Source: Macquaria australasica
Lineage: Eukaryota > Chordata > Actinopteri > Centrarchiformes > Percichthyidae
Direction: 5' to 3'
Assembly: GCA_005408345.1 (NCBI GenBank)
Contig: SEMN01000026.1
Coordinates: forward strand, 2,209,536-2,273,535
DNA: 64,000 nt
Both the position numbers and the translations under genes were made by a program. Below are positions 62,341 to 64,000 of the stretch, piece by piece (the stretch's first letter is position 1; every line of letters starts with the position of its first letter). The notes beneath the pieces were generated by a model. The model did not search any database. It was not told where the DNA came from and saw nothing but the letters and a program-made list of their open reading frames with translations.

Positions 62341-64000
62341 ATCCTTTCAGGCACGACTGCCTCTCCGGTCGTTACTATATCCCGCCTCCTTCAGTATGAT
62401 TGGCAGATTCAAACCCCAACCACAGTTTATGCTGTTTCTGCATCCTTATATATTTAATTGGTAATGCTTGTTGGGTGATGATTGGTAAACAGTGTAGGTC
62501 ATTCAGCCCAGTAGGAGGCCTGAAAGACAAAACTGAGGTAAATAAATATCCCTATTTACATATAACTCGAGCTAGTTTCGCCTTTGTATCTCCAGGTGGC
62601 GCAGTCATCCTTTTATAAAATGTGATATTGCTGCTACTACTACTACTACTGATACTAATAGCCCAAAAATAAAAAACTATTTAGCTGATACTCTGCAAAA
62701 AAACTTTATGGGAAAATATATAAATATAAATATTATAAATATTTAGAATTTATAAAAGATGTGTGTGTGTGTGTGTGGTAGGGTGGGTGGAAGGGGTGTT
62801 AATAAATATGAATTAATTGGTGAATTTTACCAAGCGCCATGATTTTATAACATAGCGTGTTTTGACTTCTGGGGCATTTGAAGCAACATGCAGAAACATA
62901 TTGCATGTCAAGGTAGGTTTAACCTACTTTAAATATATGGAAATTATTTGAGGGAGCTCAGTGGCTTGGATTACACTCACAGAGGTTGGATTAATATGGT
63001 AAGTAGGCAGGTCAGGCCTTCTGTTTGCCAGATCTACACTTAACCATCCCCACTTTAGGAAAGACATTTAAAGATAATGTCAACATCTTATCTCGTTTTT
63101 GTTATTGTGTAATATAAAGTATATTATACAAATTATCACCTATTAACACATCTTTATGTAGTTTACCATGTGCAGTGGAAACATATTTCCATCCAGCCAG
63201 TGGTAATTGGTGGCCCAATGTTATGCAACACCATGCATTGACTGTTAAGTATGAACTCTTGATGTCTACAGTGTTGAGTCCGTGGCAGGAGCAGCCAGTG
63301 TCCAGCATGGGTGCAACTGTTCCAAGAGAGACCTTTCCATGCCTTGTCAGATACTATTTAGCACTAACTCTGGCACATAATCATTACTCTCTGCAGCACA
63401 CATCAATGGAAGAGTAAATCAGGTTGGTATCGAGCTCTGAGCATGTGCAGCAATGGGAAATGTCTGTGTGCTGTACCACACAATTTAGCTCACAGTTTTG
63501 AAGCCATATTCTTAGAGGTTATTTTACCAGAAAAAATACACATGATACAAAATATTATCTATTTAATATGAATTATTTTGTTTATTGATTCATTAATCCT
63601 AATTAAATAAATAGTATTTTCAATAATACTCATACAGACTAGTTACACGGTTGATGATCAAGGTGTTGTACTTAGCAAAGAGCAATAAATACTGCATGTG
63701 TTGTTGCACTTACAAAGAATGCATTTGAAAACCTATTAGAGGAAAGACTGTGGAATATGTACCCCCTGGGATATATTGCTATAGCATTCTAATGGCTATA
63801 TCCATTGTGGTCTGTACAGACGATTATTGATCAAAGAGCCATGCCCAATGACACAAGCAGCTCCTTTGCTAATGAACTCTTATTTCTTTTTCCATATGTG
63901 TTGCAATAAAAAAAACTTGCTTGAAATGTGATTGCCTTGCACATACTTGCATATACTAAATGTATGCTTGTAAACATACAACAGGTATTTTATTGATGGT
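62341..64000. other. Gene-free stretch upstream of ttc21b
   Basis: AT-rich, short random frames only, one TG run at 62761. No exon of a next gene is visible before the window ends. Confidence 0.55.
62761..62777. repeat. (TG)n run
   Basis: Short TG run in the gene-free end of the window. Confidence 0.75.

Noticed and set aside
1..64000. tRNA, rRNA, CRISPR arrays, operons, phage or bacterial features
   Set aside because: None seen; the window is spliced vertebrate DNA and no cloverleaf or direct-repeat array was found by eye.

Overview
The window is vertebrate nuclear DNA, almost certainly from a ray-finned (teleost, probably percomorph) fish. Supporting signs are an AT-rich background, long (CA)n and (GA)n microsatellites, short GT-AG introns, several interspersed repeat families that I recognise as typical of percomorph genomes, and the gene order csrnp3 - galnt3 - ttc21b. 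The same three genes are adjacent in the human 2q24.3 block, next to the SCN sodium-channel genes. The species cannot be named from sequence alone. An assembly gap of 115 N lies at 30548-30662.

Layout. Positions 1 to about 34150 hold no protein-coding exon that I can support. This stretch contains repeats (a reverse-transcriptase remnant, LINE-like tails, nested non-autonomous elements, microsatellites) and candidate upstream promoters or leader exons of csrnp3. The best of these is at 19591-19891, with a TATA box and a strong splice donor. csrnp3 (+) has four coding exons between 34178 and 39103, encoding 617 residues, with an AT-rich 3' UTR reaching about 41290. Between csrnp3 and galnt3 lie a terminal-inverted-repeat element (41866-42221) and a candidate small unrecognised secreted-protein gene (+, coding 42691-42945). 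galnt3 (-) has ten coding exons, 48676 down to 43056, encoding 624 residues, with probable non-coding leader exons up to about 50010. ttc21b (-) has 29 coding exons, 62142 down to 50795, encoding 1317 residues. I placed every junction of the three genes by hand. All use GT-AG borders, keep the frame and give near-family lengths. An RFX-type X-box lies 144 bp upstream of the ttc21b start. From 62300 to 64000 I see no gene.

The three genes do not form a pathway. csrnp3 is a nuclear transcription factor, galnt3 a Golgi enzyme that starts mucin-type O-glycosylation, and ttc21b the IFT139 subunit of the ciliary IFT-A complex. Their adjacency is conserved synteny. galnt3 and ttc21b run head-to-tail on the minus strand with only about 200 bp between the ttc21b poly(A) site and the proposed galnt3 leader. 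csrnp3 and galnt3 converge tail-to-tail.
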